Part shown: piece after piece, positions 1-6,989 of the stretch
Layout: each line of letters starts with the position of its first letter
Position numbering within the stretch: position 1 is the stretch's first letter
Origin: Eubacteriales Family XIII. Incertae Sedis bacterium
GTDB lineage: Bacteria > Bacillota > Clostridia > Peptostreptococcales > Anaerovoracaceae
DNA length: 12,339 bases
Direction of reading: 5' to 3'
NCBI GenBank assembly: GCA_031272745.1
Contig: JAISTF010000221.1
Location: 1-12,339, forward strand
Translations under genes and position numbers: made by a program
Notes under the pieces: generated by a model
What the model saw: the letters and a program-made list of their open reading frames with translations, nothing else
Database searches by the model: none
Told to the model about the DNA's origin: nothing

Positions 1-209
1 AGCGCGACGTCGTCCGAGTCGTCGTAGCGGATCGTCAACTCGCCGCTCTGGATGTAAAACAGCTCCATATACGGGTGCGAATGGCGAAACTCCGCCGTCG
101 TTTCGTCGAGCGCTTCCGCGTAGTGTATGATGAAGTCGTAGGTGCCGAGCGGAAGTCGCGTGATCTGCCGCTGGCTGATGGATTGGTTTTGGTCCGTACG
201 GGTTGGCAT
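1..209 (-). CDS. AraC-type regulator, N-terminal cupin sensor part (partial)
   Basis: The gene runs off the left edge; only the first 69 codons are visible. The start is ATG at 209-207, preceded on the minus strand by GGAGAAG about 6-9 bases upstream. The visible residues end in a cupin-like strand set around FRHSHPYMELFYIQSGEL (residues 42-59). This H-x-H plus E-L-x-Y-x-x-S-G-E pattern is typical of the sensor domain of AraC-family regulators, where it binds a small sugar-like ligand. The DNA-binding helix-turn-helix would lie beyond the window, so a stand-alone cupin protein remains possible. The gene diverges from the CMD-like gene at 281, and the shared 71-base gap carries a candidate operator. 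A role as local regulator of the catabolic locus is inference. Confidence 0.7.
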   Translation of the reverse strand, partial: MPTRTDQNQSISQRQITRLPLGTYDFIIHYAEALDETTAEFRHSHPYMELFYIQSGELTIRYDDSDDVA

Positions 210-226
210 GCTTTTCTTCTCCAATA

Positions 227-235
227 TGCTACAAT
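227..235 (+). promoter_or_regulatory. Extended -10 promoter for the CMD-like gene
   Basis: TGC followed by TACAAT (230-235) forms an extended -10 element 45 bases upstream of the ATG at 281. No good -35 is present at the right spacing: ATGCTT at 208-213 gives 16 bases but matches poorly. That fits a TGn-dependent or activator-dependent promoter. Confidence 0.4.
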
Positions 236-243
236 ACCATTGT
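231..243. repeat. Short inverted repeat overlapping the -10 (operator candidate)
   Basis: ACAAT (231-235), spacer ACC, then ATTGT (239-243) is a perfect 5-bp dyad. It lies between the divergent AraC-type and CMD-like genes and overlaps the TACAAT -10 box. It is short enough to occur by chance. Confidence 0.3.
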
Positions 244-280
244 AAACAAAGCCGCGAGCGAATACAAGTGAGGAAAATAT

Positions 281-874
281 ATGAATGAGACTCCCAGGGT
301 GCCTTGGCTGAAGCCGTCGGAGATGGACGGACGGCAGAAAGCGTTCTACGACGATGTCCTGCACAATATGGGCCGACCCGACCTGCCGCACGTCTGGCAG
401 TTGCCGGACGGGGAGATCAACGGCCCCTTCACGTCGATGCTTCATTTCCCCGAACTCGGGGAGCCGCTGTACCGCCTTCAGCTGCGCGTCGTCAAGCAGG
501 ACGTGATCGCGCACGATGTCTGCGAGCTGTTCATCCTCGTCGTGGCGGTCGCGGAAGGCTGCGCCTATGCGGTGTATGCACACGAGCTGCTCGGCCGCGA
601 CGCGGGTGTGCCGGAAGCCGTGCTGACCGCCGTCAAGTCCGGAGCGACGCCCGACCTCTCGGGAAACGTCGACTATGCGGCGGCCTACGGACTGGCGCGC
701 GCGCTGACGGCGCCCGGCCCCGTGCCCGCGCCCGTTTGGGGGACGGCCTTGGACGCGTTTGGCGCGGAGGGTGTCAATGTCCTCGTACACACGGCGGCCT
801 TCTTCAAATACATCGGAACGCTGATGAATGCGTATGACGAGCCCGTGCCGGGCGCGGACGCAGAAAGGGGATGA
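281..874 (+). CDS. Carboxymuconolactone decarboxylase (CMD)/AhpD-like protein
   Basis: A 197-residue soluble all-helical protein. The core at residues 82-113 (ELFILVVAVAEGCAYAVYAH, then LLGRDAGVP) matches the CMD/AhpD family pattern of an E-L-x-I-L helix, a small-residue turn and an A-x-H helix. The C-terminal part near residues 165-185 (VHTAAFFKYIGTLMNAY) fits the last family helix. The CxxC pair of AhpD-type peroxidase partners is absent, as only Cys81 and Cys94 are seen in this area. The protein therefore resembles the decarboxylase/lactone-associated branch, whose members are often of unknown function. The ATG at 281 has GTGAGGA 6 bases upstream. The stop is 3 bases before the LysR start, so the two are almost certainly co-transcribed. 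The family call is firm; the substrate is unknown. Confidence 0.8.
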   Translation: MNETPRVPWLKPSEMDGRQKAFYDDVLHNMGRPDLPHVWQLPDGEINGPFTSMLHFPELGEPLYRLQLRVVKQDVIAHDVCELFILVVAVAEGCAYAVYAHELLGRDAGVPEAVLTAVKSGATPDLSGNVDYAAAYGLARALTAPGPVPAPVWGTALDAFGAEGVNVLVHTAAFFKYIGTLMNAYDEPVPGADAERG

Positions 875-877
875 GGC

Positions 878-1840
878 ATGGAAATCCGGCAGCTCCAGCA
901 TTTTCGCCAGGTCTGTCTCGACAGAAACCTCTCCCGCGCCGCGGAAAACCTCTATATCACGCAGCAGGGCCTGTCCCATTCGATTGGGAAATTGGAGCGA
1001 GAGCTCGGCGTCACGCTGTTTCTGCGCACGAAAAACGGCGTTGTCCCCACGGAGGCGGCGCTCTCGTTTCGCGAAGATGTGGATGCGTTTCTGCTCTCGT
1101 TCGACGCGCTCAAGCAGAAGATGCAAAAGGTTGCCGGCGAGGCAAAAGGCAGCCTGCGTCTCGCGATGACCCCCGGCGCGACGACGCGCTTTGTCCCGTG
1201 GCTTGTCGGCGCATTCTCCGAGCGCTATCCCGGCATCGATCTGACCATCCTCGAATCGCCGGACGGTGTGATTGAGGATCAGATCATCCAGGACGTCTGT
1301 GATCTGGGTTGTTCGCACGAGCCGCGGGACAAGGAACAGATCGAATGGTTCCCGCTCTTCCGCGACGACGTGGTCGTGATGATGCGACGCGACAATCCTC
1401 TGGCTTTGCGGGGCGCGGTTCGCTTCGCAGACCTCTCCACGGAGAAATTCATCATGCTGCCGCCCGAGTTCCGGTGGCACGACGAGATCCTCGGCCTGTG
1501 CCGCGCGGCCGGCTTTGAGCCGCACGTCGCCTATACGACGTGGGACATCAACATCACGTTCAACCTGATTCGCGAGGTCGGGGGCATCGGCTTCCTGCAC
1601 CGCGATCTCGGGCAGAGCTTCCGAAAGGATGAGATTGCGCTCGTTCCGCTGCACGAGGACGAGGGCGTTCGCTGGGAACTGGGACTCTTGCGGAAGCGCG
1701 GCCGGCGGCAGAATTTCGCCTGCGACGTCCTCTTCGAGTACATACGGGAAATCGTCTCCGAAATGACGGATCTGGACACCTTCGAGCCGCCCGCGCGACG
1801 CGAAAAAGTCGGAAACGTCATCGTGATGCAGTCGGTGTAG
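878..1840 (+). CDS. LysR-family transcriptional regulator
   Basis: A 320-residue protein of normal LysR length. The N-terminal winged helix-turn-helix spans about residues 1-60: it begins MEIRQLQHFRQV, has the recognition segment SRAAENLYITQQGLSHSI near 19-36, then LERELGVTLFLRT. Residues from about 90 onward form the periplasmic-binding-protein-like effector domain, with GSLRLAMTPGA opening the first subdomain. The start ATG at 878 has AAAGGGG about 7 bases upstream, and the gene follows the CMD-like stop by 3 bases, suggesting translational coupling. LysR proteins usually control an adjacent gene in response to a pathway metabolite. The lactonase-like gene downstream and the CMD-like gene upstream are the natural targets, but that is inference. 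Confidence 0.93.
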   Translation: MEIRQLQHFRQVCLDRNLSRAAENLYITQQGLSHSIGKLERELGVTLFLRTKNGVVPTEAALSFREDVDAFLLSFDALKQKMQKVAGEAKGSLRLAMTPGATTRFVPWLVGAFSERYPGIDLTILESPDGVIEDQIIQDVCDLGCSHEPRDKEQIEWFPLFRDDVVVMMRRDNPLALRGAVRFADLSTEKFIMLPPEFRWHDEILGLCRAAGFEPHVAYTTWDINITFNLIREVGGIGFLHRDLGQSFRKDEIALVPLHEDEGVRWELGLLRKRGRRQNFACDVLFEYIREIVSEMTDLDTFEPPARREKVGNVIVMQSV

Positions 1841-1859
1841 GCACAACTCGCGTTTGTGA

Positions 1860-1894
1860 CGGGTATCAATCAGGGTTGCTTTACCCGCCTTTTT
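1860..1894 (+). terminator. Weak intrinsic terminator after the LysR gene
   Basis: CGGGTA (1860-1865) can pair with TACCCG (1882-1887) across a 16-base loop. Alternatively GGGT (1873-1876) pairs with ACCC (1883-1886) over 6 bases. A five-T run follows at 1890-1894. The stems are short and the element overlaps the putative -35 of the next promoter. Confidence 0.35.
1865..1880. promoter_or_regulatory. Imperfect dyad upstream of the lactonase-like gene (LysR-site candidate)
   Basis: ATCAA (1865-1869) and TTGCT (1876-1880) form a near-palindrome with a 6-base spacer and one mismatch in five. It ends at the putative -35 of the lactonase-like gene and sits 24 bases after the LysR stop. It does not meet the strict T-N11-A pattern, so this is only a candidate. 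Confidence 0.2.
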
Positions 1895-1909
1895 CGTTCG
1901 GGGTACAAT
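1880..1909 (+). promoter_or_regulatory. Promoter for the lactonase-like gene
   Basis: TTTACC (1880-1885), an 18-base spacer, and TACAAT (1904-1909). The start codon is at 1938, leaving a leader of about 20 bases that contains the AAAGGAGG ribosome binding site. Confidence 0.5.
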
Positions 1910-1937
1910 AGCGGTGTAGAGAAAGGAGGACGCTTCC

Positions 1938-2750
1938 ATGAAGATGTATATTCTCGACCTCGGCAGGATGTATGTGGACGAATCGTCATTCGTCGCAGGC
2001 ATCCACGGAGGGACCTACCGAAACCAGAACCCCGTGGCGCAATGGATACCGTTTCCCGTACTTGCCGTGCTCGTCGAGACGGCGGACGGCTATGTGCTGT
2101 TCGATACGGGGTGCCACATCCGCGAGGCGGATCTCCCCGACGGCTACGACACGCCCTCGCCGTTTTTCAGCAGCGAGGAGCAGACGATCGCGCCGCAGCT
2201 CGCGAGGATCGGCGTAAAGCCGGAGGACGTGCACACCATCGTGATTTCGCATCTGCACTGCGACCACGCCGGCTACCTCTATCTGTTCAAAGGCGCGGAT
2301 GTCTACGTCGCGGACAAGGAACTGACCCAGGCGATGCGGCTGTACGCGCTGCGCGGCTTTGGCCCCGGCCCGTACAAAGCACCGGATTTCGAGGCGTTCC
2401 TCGCGGCCGATCTGAATTGGAAGCTCATCCCCGAAGGCCGGTTGGAAACCTGCGTCGCACCCGGCGTAAAGGCGATTTCCATCGGCAGCGGGCATACGTT
2501 TTCGATGACGGCGCTGTATGTGGAACTTCCGAAAAGCGGAAATTTCCTCTTTGCCGCCGACGCGCTGTACCGGCCGGAGAATCTCGGGCCGCCGCCGCGC
2601 ATCCCCGGCTTGATCTTCGACTCGATCGGCTTCGTCAACAGCGCAAATCTGCTCGCGGACTACGCGCAAGAACATGACGCAAAAATCATTTTCGGCCATT
2701 ACCAGCCGCAGTTCGACGAACTCCTGCACGCGCCGGAGTTTTATGAGTGA
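1938..2750 (+). CDS. Metallo-beta-lactamase-fold hydrolase, N-acyl homoserine lactonase family
   Basis: A 270-residue binuclear metal hydrolase. The HxHxDH motif is seen as His105, His107, Asp109, His110 in ISHLHCDHAG. The remaining ligands of the AHL-lactonase (AiiA) layout are also in place: His186 (GSGHTFS), Asp208 with Tyr211 (AADALY), and His254 (IFGHYQPQF). The Asp-x-x-Tyr spacing matches the AiiA Asp191/Tyr194 pair, which favours a lactone-opening enzyme over a glyoxalase or beta-lactamase. The ATG at 1938 has AAAGGAGG upstream with normal spacing. The real substrate need not be an acyl homoserine lactone: next to a transporter, dehydrogenases and a transketolase, a sugar lactone is equally plausible. 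The gene lies 75 bases before the transporter on the same strand. Confidence 0.85.
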   Translation: MKMYILDLGRMYVDESSFVAGIHGGTYRNQNPVAQWIPFPVLAVLVETADGYVLFDTGCHIREADLPDGYDTPSPFFSSEEQTIAPQLARIGVKPEDVHTIVISHLHCDHAGYLYLFKGADVYVADKELTQAMRLYALRGFGPGPYKAPDFEAFLAADLNWKLIPEGRLETCVAPGVKAISIGSGHTFSMTALYVELPKSGNFLFAADALYRPENLGPPPRIPGLIFDSIGFVNSANLLADYAQEHDAKIIFGHYQPQFDELLHAPEFYE

Positions 2751-2825
2751 CGCCGTCCGTTATTGTCTTATTTCATATATTCTTATTTGCATTATTTGAA
2801 TAGAGAAGGGAAGGAGGAAAGTCGC

Positions 2826-4190
2826 ATGGAGAAAAAACAGAGTTTCATACCGCGGGTACCGGCGGTGTCATGGGGTGCGATGGTCGTCCTGTGGCTTGTG
2901 TTCGCATTGAACAGCACGGTGCGCGAACTGTTCAACCGCACGAGTCCCTACATGGTCGACGAATGGGGCGTGGACGCGGACGCGATGGGTGTGTACGGCA
3001 CGATCATGCAGATTTGCATGGGCGTGCTGCCGCTTCTGTTCACAAACTGGTCGGACAAACGGGGTCAGGGTTGGATGCGCAAATACAGCTTGATCTGGGT
3101 CGCGGTCGGCTATATGGTGCTGACGTTCCTCGTCGGCATCAGCGCGATCAGCTCCGGCATCATCGTCGTCGTCGTCCTGCTCGCGGCGCGCAACCTGTTT
3201 GCGGGCGCGGGCGAGTCGCTCGAATGCACGGCGATCATCGAATGGTGGCCGAAGGAGGCGCGGGGCTGGGCCGCCGGATTGCACCATACGGGCTATCCGT
3301 GGGGCACGCTCGTGACGGGTCTGATCATCTCCGTCATGCTCGCAAAAAGCAACGGCGACTGGCGTCTGCCGTTCCTCATCATGCCGGCCATCGCGATTCC
3401 GATCTGGATCATCTACTGGCTGTTCTCGCGGCAGAAGACGTTCGAGAAATACCAGAACAAGGCGGTGGAGATGGGCCTGACGCCGACGCTCGACAGCGCG
3501 GACGGCAAAGAGGAAGTCGAAATATCCAATAAGGAAGGCAACCTGATGCGCTGCCTGAAAAACGCGAACGTCCTCGTGGCGACGATCATCACGATCGTGG
3601 CGCTCGTCATGTTCCTCGGCATCAATTTCTGGCTCAACCCGTATCTGGCGTTCGTGGCCGAATACGACTATTCCAAGGCGGCCGCGTATTCGCTGCTCTA
3701 TACGATTACGGGCGGCCTCGGGCAGATCGTCTGGGGGCGCATCTCCGACTTCATCGGGCGCAAAAACAGTCTGATGTTCTGCTTCGCGTGGCTCGCGGTC
3801 TGGGTGCTGATCCTGCCGCAGGTCAAGGCGGGGCTCGGGGCGCTCGTCGGCATCCAGCTCTGCATCGGCTTCTGCGTGAACGCGCTCTTCGCGCTCATCT
3901 ATGCGATGGTGCAGGACAGCGCGCCGAAGGGCGCGATCGGCACGGCGATGGGCCTCAATGTGACGGCGTCCATCGCGGGCGCGGCCACGCCGGCCATCCT
4001 CGGCGGCCTCATCGCGGCCGGCGGCGGTTGGAGCTCGGCGAGCGGCTATCAGGCGGGCGTCATCTTCATGTGCGTCTGCATGGTGATCGGCTTCCTGCTC
4101 GTGCTGCTGTTCAGCCATGAGACGGTCGGCAAGCGTCGCGGCAAGGATTGGGCGCTCGTATCGTACAAACGGGCGGGCATAGAAGACTGA
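2826..4190 (+). CDS. Major facilitator superfamily (MFS) transporter
   Basis: A 454-residue inner-membrane carrier with about 12 predicted membrane helices in two halves, joined by a charged cytoplasmic loop near residues 201-248. MFS motif A is clear in the second half (GRISDFIGRKNSL, 304-316). A looser version occurs in the first (NWSDKRGQGWMRK, 74-86). Acidic residues sit in a polar patch of an early membrane segment (GAGESLE, 127-133), possibly for proton coupling or substrate. The start is ATG 2826 with AAGGAGG at 2811-2817, 8 bases upstream; an in-frame upstream TTG at 2763 has no such signal. The 2751-2800 gap is AT-rich but I see no convincing promoter there, so read-through from the lactonase-like gene is likely. 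Substrate unknown; a sugar acid or related organic acid fits the neighbours. Confidence 0.9.
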   Translation: MEKKQSFIPRVPAVSWGAMVVLWLVFALNSTVRELFNRTSPYMVDEWGVDADAMGVYGTIMQICMGVLPLLFTNWSDKRGQGWMRKYSLIWVAVGYMVLTFLVGISAISSGIIVVVVLLAARNLFAGAGESLECTAIIEWWPKEARGWAAGLHHTGYPWGTLVTGLIISVMLAKSNGDWRLPFLIMPAIAIPIWIIYWLFSRQKTFEKYQNKAVEMGLTPTLDSADGKEEVEISNKEGNLMRCLKNANVLVATIITIVALVMFLGINFWLNPYLAFVAEYDYSKAAAYSLLYTITGGLGQIVWGRISDFIGRKNSLMFCFAWLAVWVLILPQVKAGLGALVGIQLCIGFCVNALFALIYAMVQDSAPKGAIGTAMGLNVTASIAGAATPAILGGLIAAGGGWSSASGYQAGVIFMCVCMVIGFLLVLLFSHETVGKRRGKDWALVSYKRAGIED

Positions 4191-4238
4191 CACCGCAGGC
4201 CCGCAGCGCGACAAAAAGGACATCATTATTGAAATTTT

Positions 4239-4269
4239 GGCGGTATTCCGGCTTGTTCGGGGTGCCGCC
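4239..4269. repeat. 31-base imperfect inverted repeat centred on the -35 of the transketolase operon
   Basis: Outer arms GGCGG (4239-4243) and CCGCC (4265-4269) and inner arms CCG (4248-4250) and CGG (4258-4260) are placed symmetrically around position 4254. Two 4-base internal loops and a 7-base centre separate them. The -35 box occupies 4253-4258. Its size and placement suit a repressor operator. Confidence 0.4.
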
Positions 4270-4280
4270 GGGTTTATAAT
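4253..4280 (+). promoter_or_regulatory. Near-consensus sigma-A promoter for the transketolase operon
   Basis: TTGTTC (4253-4258), a 16-base spacer, and a perfect TATAAT (4275-4280). Transcription would begin near 4287, giving a leader of about 40 bases before the ATG at 4327. This is the best promoter in the accessory region. Confidence 0.75.
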
Positions 4281-4326
4281 GATACTTGTCGAAAACCGTT
4301 ATTTCATCGAGAGAGAGGAGTATCGC

Positions 4327-5196
4327 ATGTATCAATACAATGTGGACATCGAGCTTGTCAAGGAGCTGGAGGCGAAGGCGCTGAAGATCCGCAAAGATTT
4401 GCTCAACTTCATCTACCGCATCGGCATGGGGCATCTCGGCGGCGAGCTGTCCTGCGTGGACGTCGGCGTGGCGCTGTACTACAAATACCTGAACTACGAC
4501 CCTGTCAATCCGGCGTGGGAGGACCGCGACCGCTTCGTGCTCTCCAAAGGGCATTGCTCGGAGACGTTCTACACGATCTACCAGGACCTCGGGATGTACA
4601 CGATGGACTATATGGTCGAGCATTTCGAGACGCTCGACACGTATAAATTCGGGATGCACAGCAACCGCCTCAAGGTCGACGCGATCGAGGTGTCGGCGGG
4701 GTCGCTCGGGCATGGGCTGCCGATCGCGGTCGGCATGGCGCTCGGCGCGCGGATGCAGCAGAAGAACTGGCGCACCTTCGTGCTCGTCGGCGACGGCGAG
4801 TTGGACGAGGGGACGAACTGGGAGGCGTTCATGGCCGGCGGGCATTATCGGCTCGGCAACCTCGTGGCCATCATCGACAAGAACGGCCTGCAGATGACGG
4901 GGCACACGAAGGACGTGATGAACATAGACCCGCTCGATGAGAAGATCCGCGCGTTCGGCTGGGACGCGGTGTCCATCGACGGCAACGATATGTACGCGGT
5001 CTGCGAGGCGCTGCAAAACCTGCCGCCCGCGGAGCCGCTCTCGAAGCGGCGGCCCGTCGCGATCATCGCGAACACGATCAAGGGCAAGGGCGTCGACTTC
5101 ATGGAGGACGTCGCGACGTGGCACGGCGGCGGCATCGCGAAGGAGCAGCTCGACCAGGCGCTGGTCAGCGTGGAGAAGAACAGGAGGGTGAGGTAA
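4327..5196 (+). CDS. Transketolase, N-terminal (thiamine-diphosphate-binding) subunit
   Basis: A 289-residue half-size transketolase. The thiamine diphosphate motif is GDGELDEG at residues 155-162, ending in the conserved Asn186 (IIDKNG). Other family landmarks are GHLGG (35-39; usually GHPGG), SKGH (73-76; usually SAGH), GSLGHGL (125-131) and NTIKGKGV with WHGGG near 249-269. It must pair with the C-terminal subunit encoded next to make an active enzyme that moves two-carbon ketol units between sugar phosphates. The ATG at 4327 has GAGGAG 6 bases upstream and lies downstream of the promoter at 4253-4280; a longer in-frame start at 4237 would precede that promoter and is rejected. Split transketolases are common in accessory sugar pathways of Bacillota, so the substrate may differ from the pentose-phosphate set. 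Confidence 0.93.
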   Translation: MYQYNVDIELVKELEAKALKIRKDLLNFIYRIGMGHLGGELSCVDVGVALYYKYLNYDPVNPAWEDRDRFVLSKGHCSETFYTIYQDLGMYTMDYMVEHFETLDTYKFGMHSNRLKVDAIEVSAGSLGHGLPIAVGMALGARMQQKNWRTFVLVGDGELDEGTNWEAFMAGGHYRLGNLVAIIDKNGLQMTGHTKDVMNIDPLDEKIRAFGWDAVSIDGNDMYAVCEALQNLPPAEPLSKRRPVAIIANTIKGKGVDFMEDVATWHGGGIAKEQLDQALVSVEKNRRVR

Positions 5197-6167
5197 TGCC
5201 GGTACAGACGACCTATGATTTTGACGCGATGCTGTCGAGCGCGAAGGAAGCCTACGGCGAAGTGCTGCTCGAGATCGCGGACGAAGGCGGGGAATTCGTC
5301 TTCACCTATACGGACAACGTCGCGCCGTCGACGACGGCGGGGGCGCTCGTGAAAAAATATCCCGAGCGGTGCTTCAATTTCGGCATCGCGGAGCCGAACC
5401 AGGTCGGCGCGTCGTGCGGGCTCGCGCTCGCGACGGGGTTGCCGGTGTTTTCGCAGGTCTTCGGGCCGTTCCTCTCGCTGCGCGCGGCGGATCAGATCCA
5501 TACGGACATCGCGTACAACGACGTGAACGTCCGGCTCATTGGCACGCATTCGGGCGCGACGGCGGCGGGCGGGCCGACGCACAACACGATCGCGGACCTC
5601 GCGCTCTACCGCGCGATTCCGAACCTGACGATCTGCGTGCCCGCGGACGCGGAGCAGTGCAAGAAATTCATTCGCGCCTCGATGACGTATCAGGGGCCGA
5701 TGGTCATTCGCATCGACCGCGGCGGCTCGCCGAACGTCTACGCGAGCCCCGACTACCCGTTTGAAATCGGCAAGGCGATCGAGGTCACGGAGGGCACGGA
5801 CGTCACGATCATCTCGTGCGGCTCGTTCCTGTACCGCGCACTGATGGCGACGAAGCTGCTCGCGGACAAAGGCGTGAGCGCGCGGCTCGTGGACATGCAC
5901 ACGATCAAACCGCTCGACCTCGAAGCCATCGACAAGAGCGCGAAGCTGACGGGCGCCGTCGTGACGGTCGAGGAGGCGTCGATCAACGGCGGCCTCGGGT
6001 CGGCGGTCGCGGAGCGGCTGGCGGAGACGGGCTACGGCGGGAAGTTCAAGCGCATCGCGCTGCCCGACGAATTTCTCGTGCTCGGTTCGCCGGACGAGAT
6101 ATACGAGCATTACGGCATCACTTCCGAAGGCATTGCCGCGCAGGTGGCGGCGCTGCTCGGGAAATAG
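5196..6167 (+). CDS. Transketolase, C-terminal (pyrimidine-binding) subunit
   Basis: A 323-residue partner of the preceding gene, overlapping it by one base (TAATG), with AGGAGG 8 bases upstream of the ATG. The pyrimidine-binding domain contains the catalytic glutamate Glu66 in FNFGIAEPNQVG. Next comes FGPFLSLRAADQIHTDIAY near 89-107. The C-terminal transketolase domain begins around residue 190, with VDMHTIKPLD and VEEASINGGLGSAVAE near 232-273. The loop usually written as GEDG-x-THQ reads AAGGPTHN here (residues 123-130), losing the acidic residue; this may alter substrate choice. Similar half-size proteins include DXP-synthase-like and apulose-phosphate transketolase subunits, so the exact ketose is not assigned. 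Confidence 0.93.
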   Translation: MPVQTTYDFDAMLSSAKEAYGEVLLEIADEGGEFVFTYTDNVAPSTTAGALVKKYPERCFNFGIAEPNQVGASCGLALATGLPVFSQVFGPFLSLRAADQIHTDIAYNDVNVRLIGTHSGATAAGGPTHNTIADLALYRAIPNLTICVPADAEQCKKFIRASMTYQGPMVIRIDRGGSPNVYASPDYPFEIGKAIEVTEGTDVTIISCGSFLYRALMATKLLADKGVSARLVDMHTIKPLDLEAIDKSAKLTGAVVTVEEASINGGLGSAVAERLAETGYGGKFKRIALPDEFLVLGSPDEIYEHYGITSEGIAAQVAALLGK

Positions 6168-6186
6168 CGATTGAAGGAGAACGATC

Positions 6187-6966
6187 ATGCAAGACAGCAT
6201 CAAAGAATTTTCGATGGATTTCTTCAGCCTCAAAGGCAAGGTCGCTATGGTGACGGGCGGCAACACAAACCTCGGCATGGCGTACTGCGTCGCGTTCGCG
6301 AAGGCCGGCGCGGACATCTTCGTGCCGCATTTCCTGCCCGACGTCGTCGAGGTGAAGGACGCTGTCGAGGCGGAAGGGCGGCGCATCGGGTTTTTGCAGG
6401 GTGATTTGACGGACGCGGCCTACCGCAAGGCGGCCGTGGCCGCTTGCCTCGAAACATTCGGCCGCATCGACATCCTCGTGAACAACGCCAACATCGGACT
6501 GTTTGCGCCGTTCGAGGAGTATACGGACGAGATGTATCTGAAGACGGTCGACATCGGGCTCAACGCGGCGTATTCGCTCGGGCGCGAGGTCGGGCTCGTT
6601 ATGAAAAAGCAGAAGAGCGGCAAGATCATCAACATCGGCTCCGCACTGTCCTTCACGGGCGACACGGGCTGCCCGGGCTATGTGATCGTCAAGCACGGCA
6701 TGATCGGCGTCACGCGCGTCTTTGCGAACGAGCTGCGCAATGATGGTGTGCAGTGCAACTGCCTTTGCCCCGGGTTTTTCAAGAGCGACGTGAACACGGG
6801 CGTCGCGCAGGAAATCGTCGACCGCGTCGCCGCGCAGCTGCCCGGCGGCAAATGGGGCGAGTTCGGCGACCTCATGGGCACGGCGGTCTTCCTCGCGTCG
6901 CGCGCGTCGGACTATGTGAACGGCTGGGCGATCTCCGTCGACGGCGGGTTCACGAGCGTGATCTGA
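6187..6966 (+). CDS. Short-chain dehydrogenase/reductase, KduD-like
   Basis: A 259-residue Rossmann oxidoreductase. The cofactor loop is TGGNTNLG (residues 23-30). NNAN (99-102) stands for the usual NNAG. The catalytic set is Ser152 (IGSALSFTG), Tyr165 and Lys169 (YVIVK), with CPGF at 194-197. Segments KIINIGSALSFTG and DLMGTAVFLASRASDYVNGW match the 2-deoxy-D-gluconate/2-keto-3-deoxygluconate dehydrogenase (KduD) branch well, pointing to a sugar or sugar acid. There is no acidic residue at the end of the second strand, so NAD versus NADP use is unclear. AAGGAG lies 7 bases before the ATG, 19 bases after the transketolase stop, making this the third gene of that operon. Confidence 0.88.
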   Translation: MQDSIKEFSMDFFSLKGKVAMVTGGNTNLGMAYCVAFAKAGADIFVPHFLPDVVEVKDAVEAEGRRIGFLQGDLTDAAYRKAAVAACLETFGRIDILVNNANIGLFAPFEEYTDEMYLKTVDIGLNAAYSLGREVGLVMKKQKSGKIINIGSALSFTGDTGCPGYVIVKHGMIGVTRVFANELRNDGVQCNCLCPGFFKSDVNTGVAQEIVDRVAAQLPGGKWGEFGDLMGTAVFLASRASDYVNGWAISVDGGFTSVI

Positions 6967-6968
6967 TC

Positions 6969-6988
6969 CAGCGGGACTGGCCCGGCTG
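6969..6988. repeat. Hairpin between the two convergent dehydrogenase genes
   Basis: CAGCGGG (6969-6975) pairs with CCCGGCTG (6981-6988) over a 5-base loop with one bulged G. It fills the 23-base gap between convergent stops. No T-run follows on either strand, so it could block read-through or RNA decay but is not a classic terminator. Confidence 0.3.
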
Positions 6989-6989
6989 C

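Noticed and set aside
35..2002. Minus-strand 655-codon frame across the CMD, LysR and lactonase starts
   Set aside because: It is a shadow of well-supported plus-strand genes, with no family match and crossing their promoters.
1938..2750. Dedicated quorum-quenching enzyme
   Set aside because: The metal ligands match AiiA, but the neighbours are catabolic genes and nothing else here relates to quorum signals. Kept as lactonase-family only.
2763..2825. Longer N-terminus for the MFS transporter from TTG 2763
   Set aside because: There is no ribosome binding site, the DNA is AT-rich like an intergenic region, and AAGGAGG points to ATG 2826.
4237..4326. Longer N-terminus for the transketolase subunit
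   Set aside because: It would begin upstream of the promoter at 4253-4280, while ATG 4327 has a proper ribosome binding site and fits family length.
4237..6966. Sulfoquinovose transketolase (sulfo-TK) pathway
   Set aside because: The split transketolase fits, but no sulfosugar isomerase, sulfoquinovosidase or sulfonate exporter is visible in the window.
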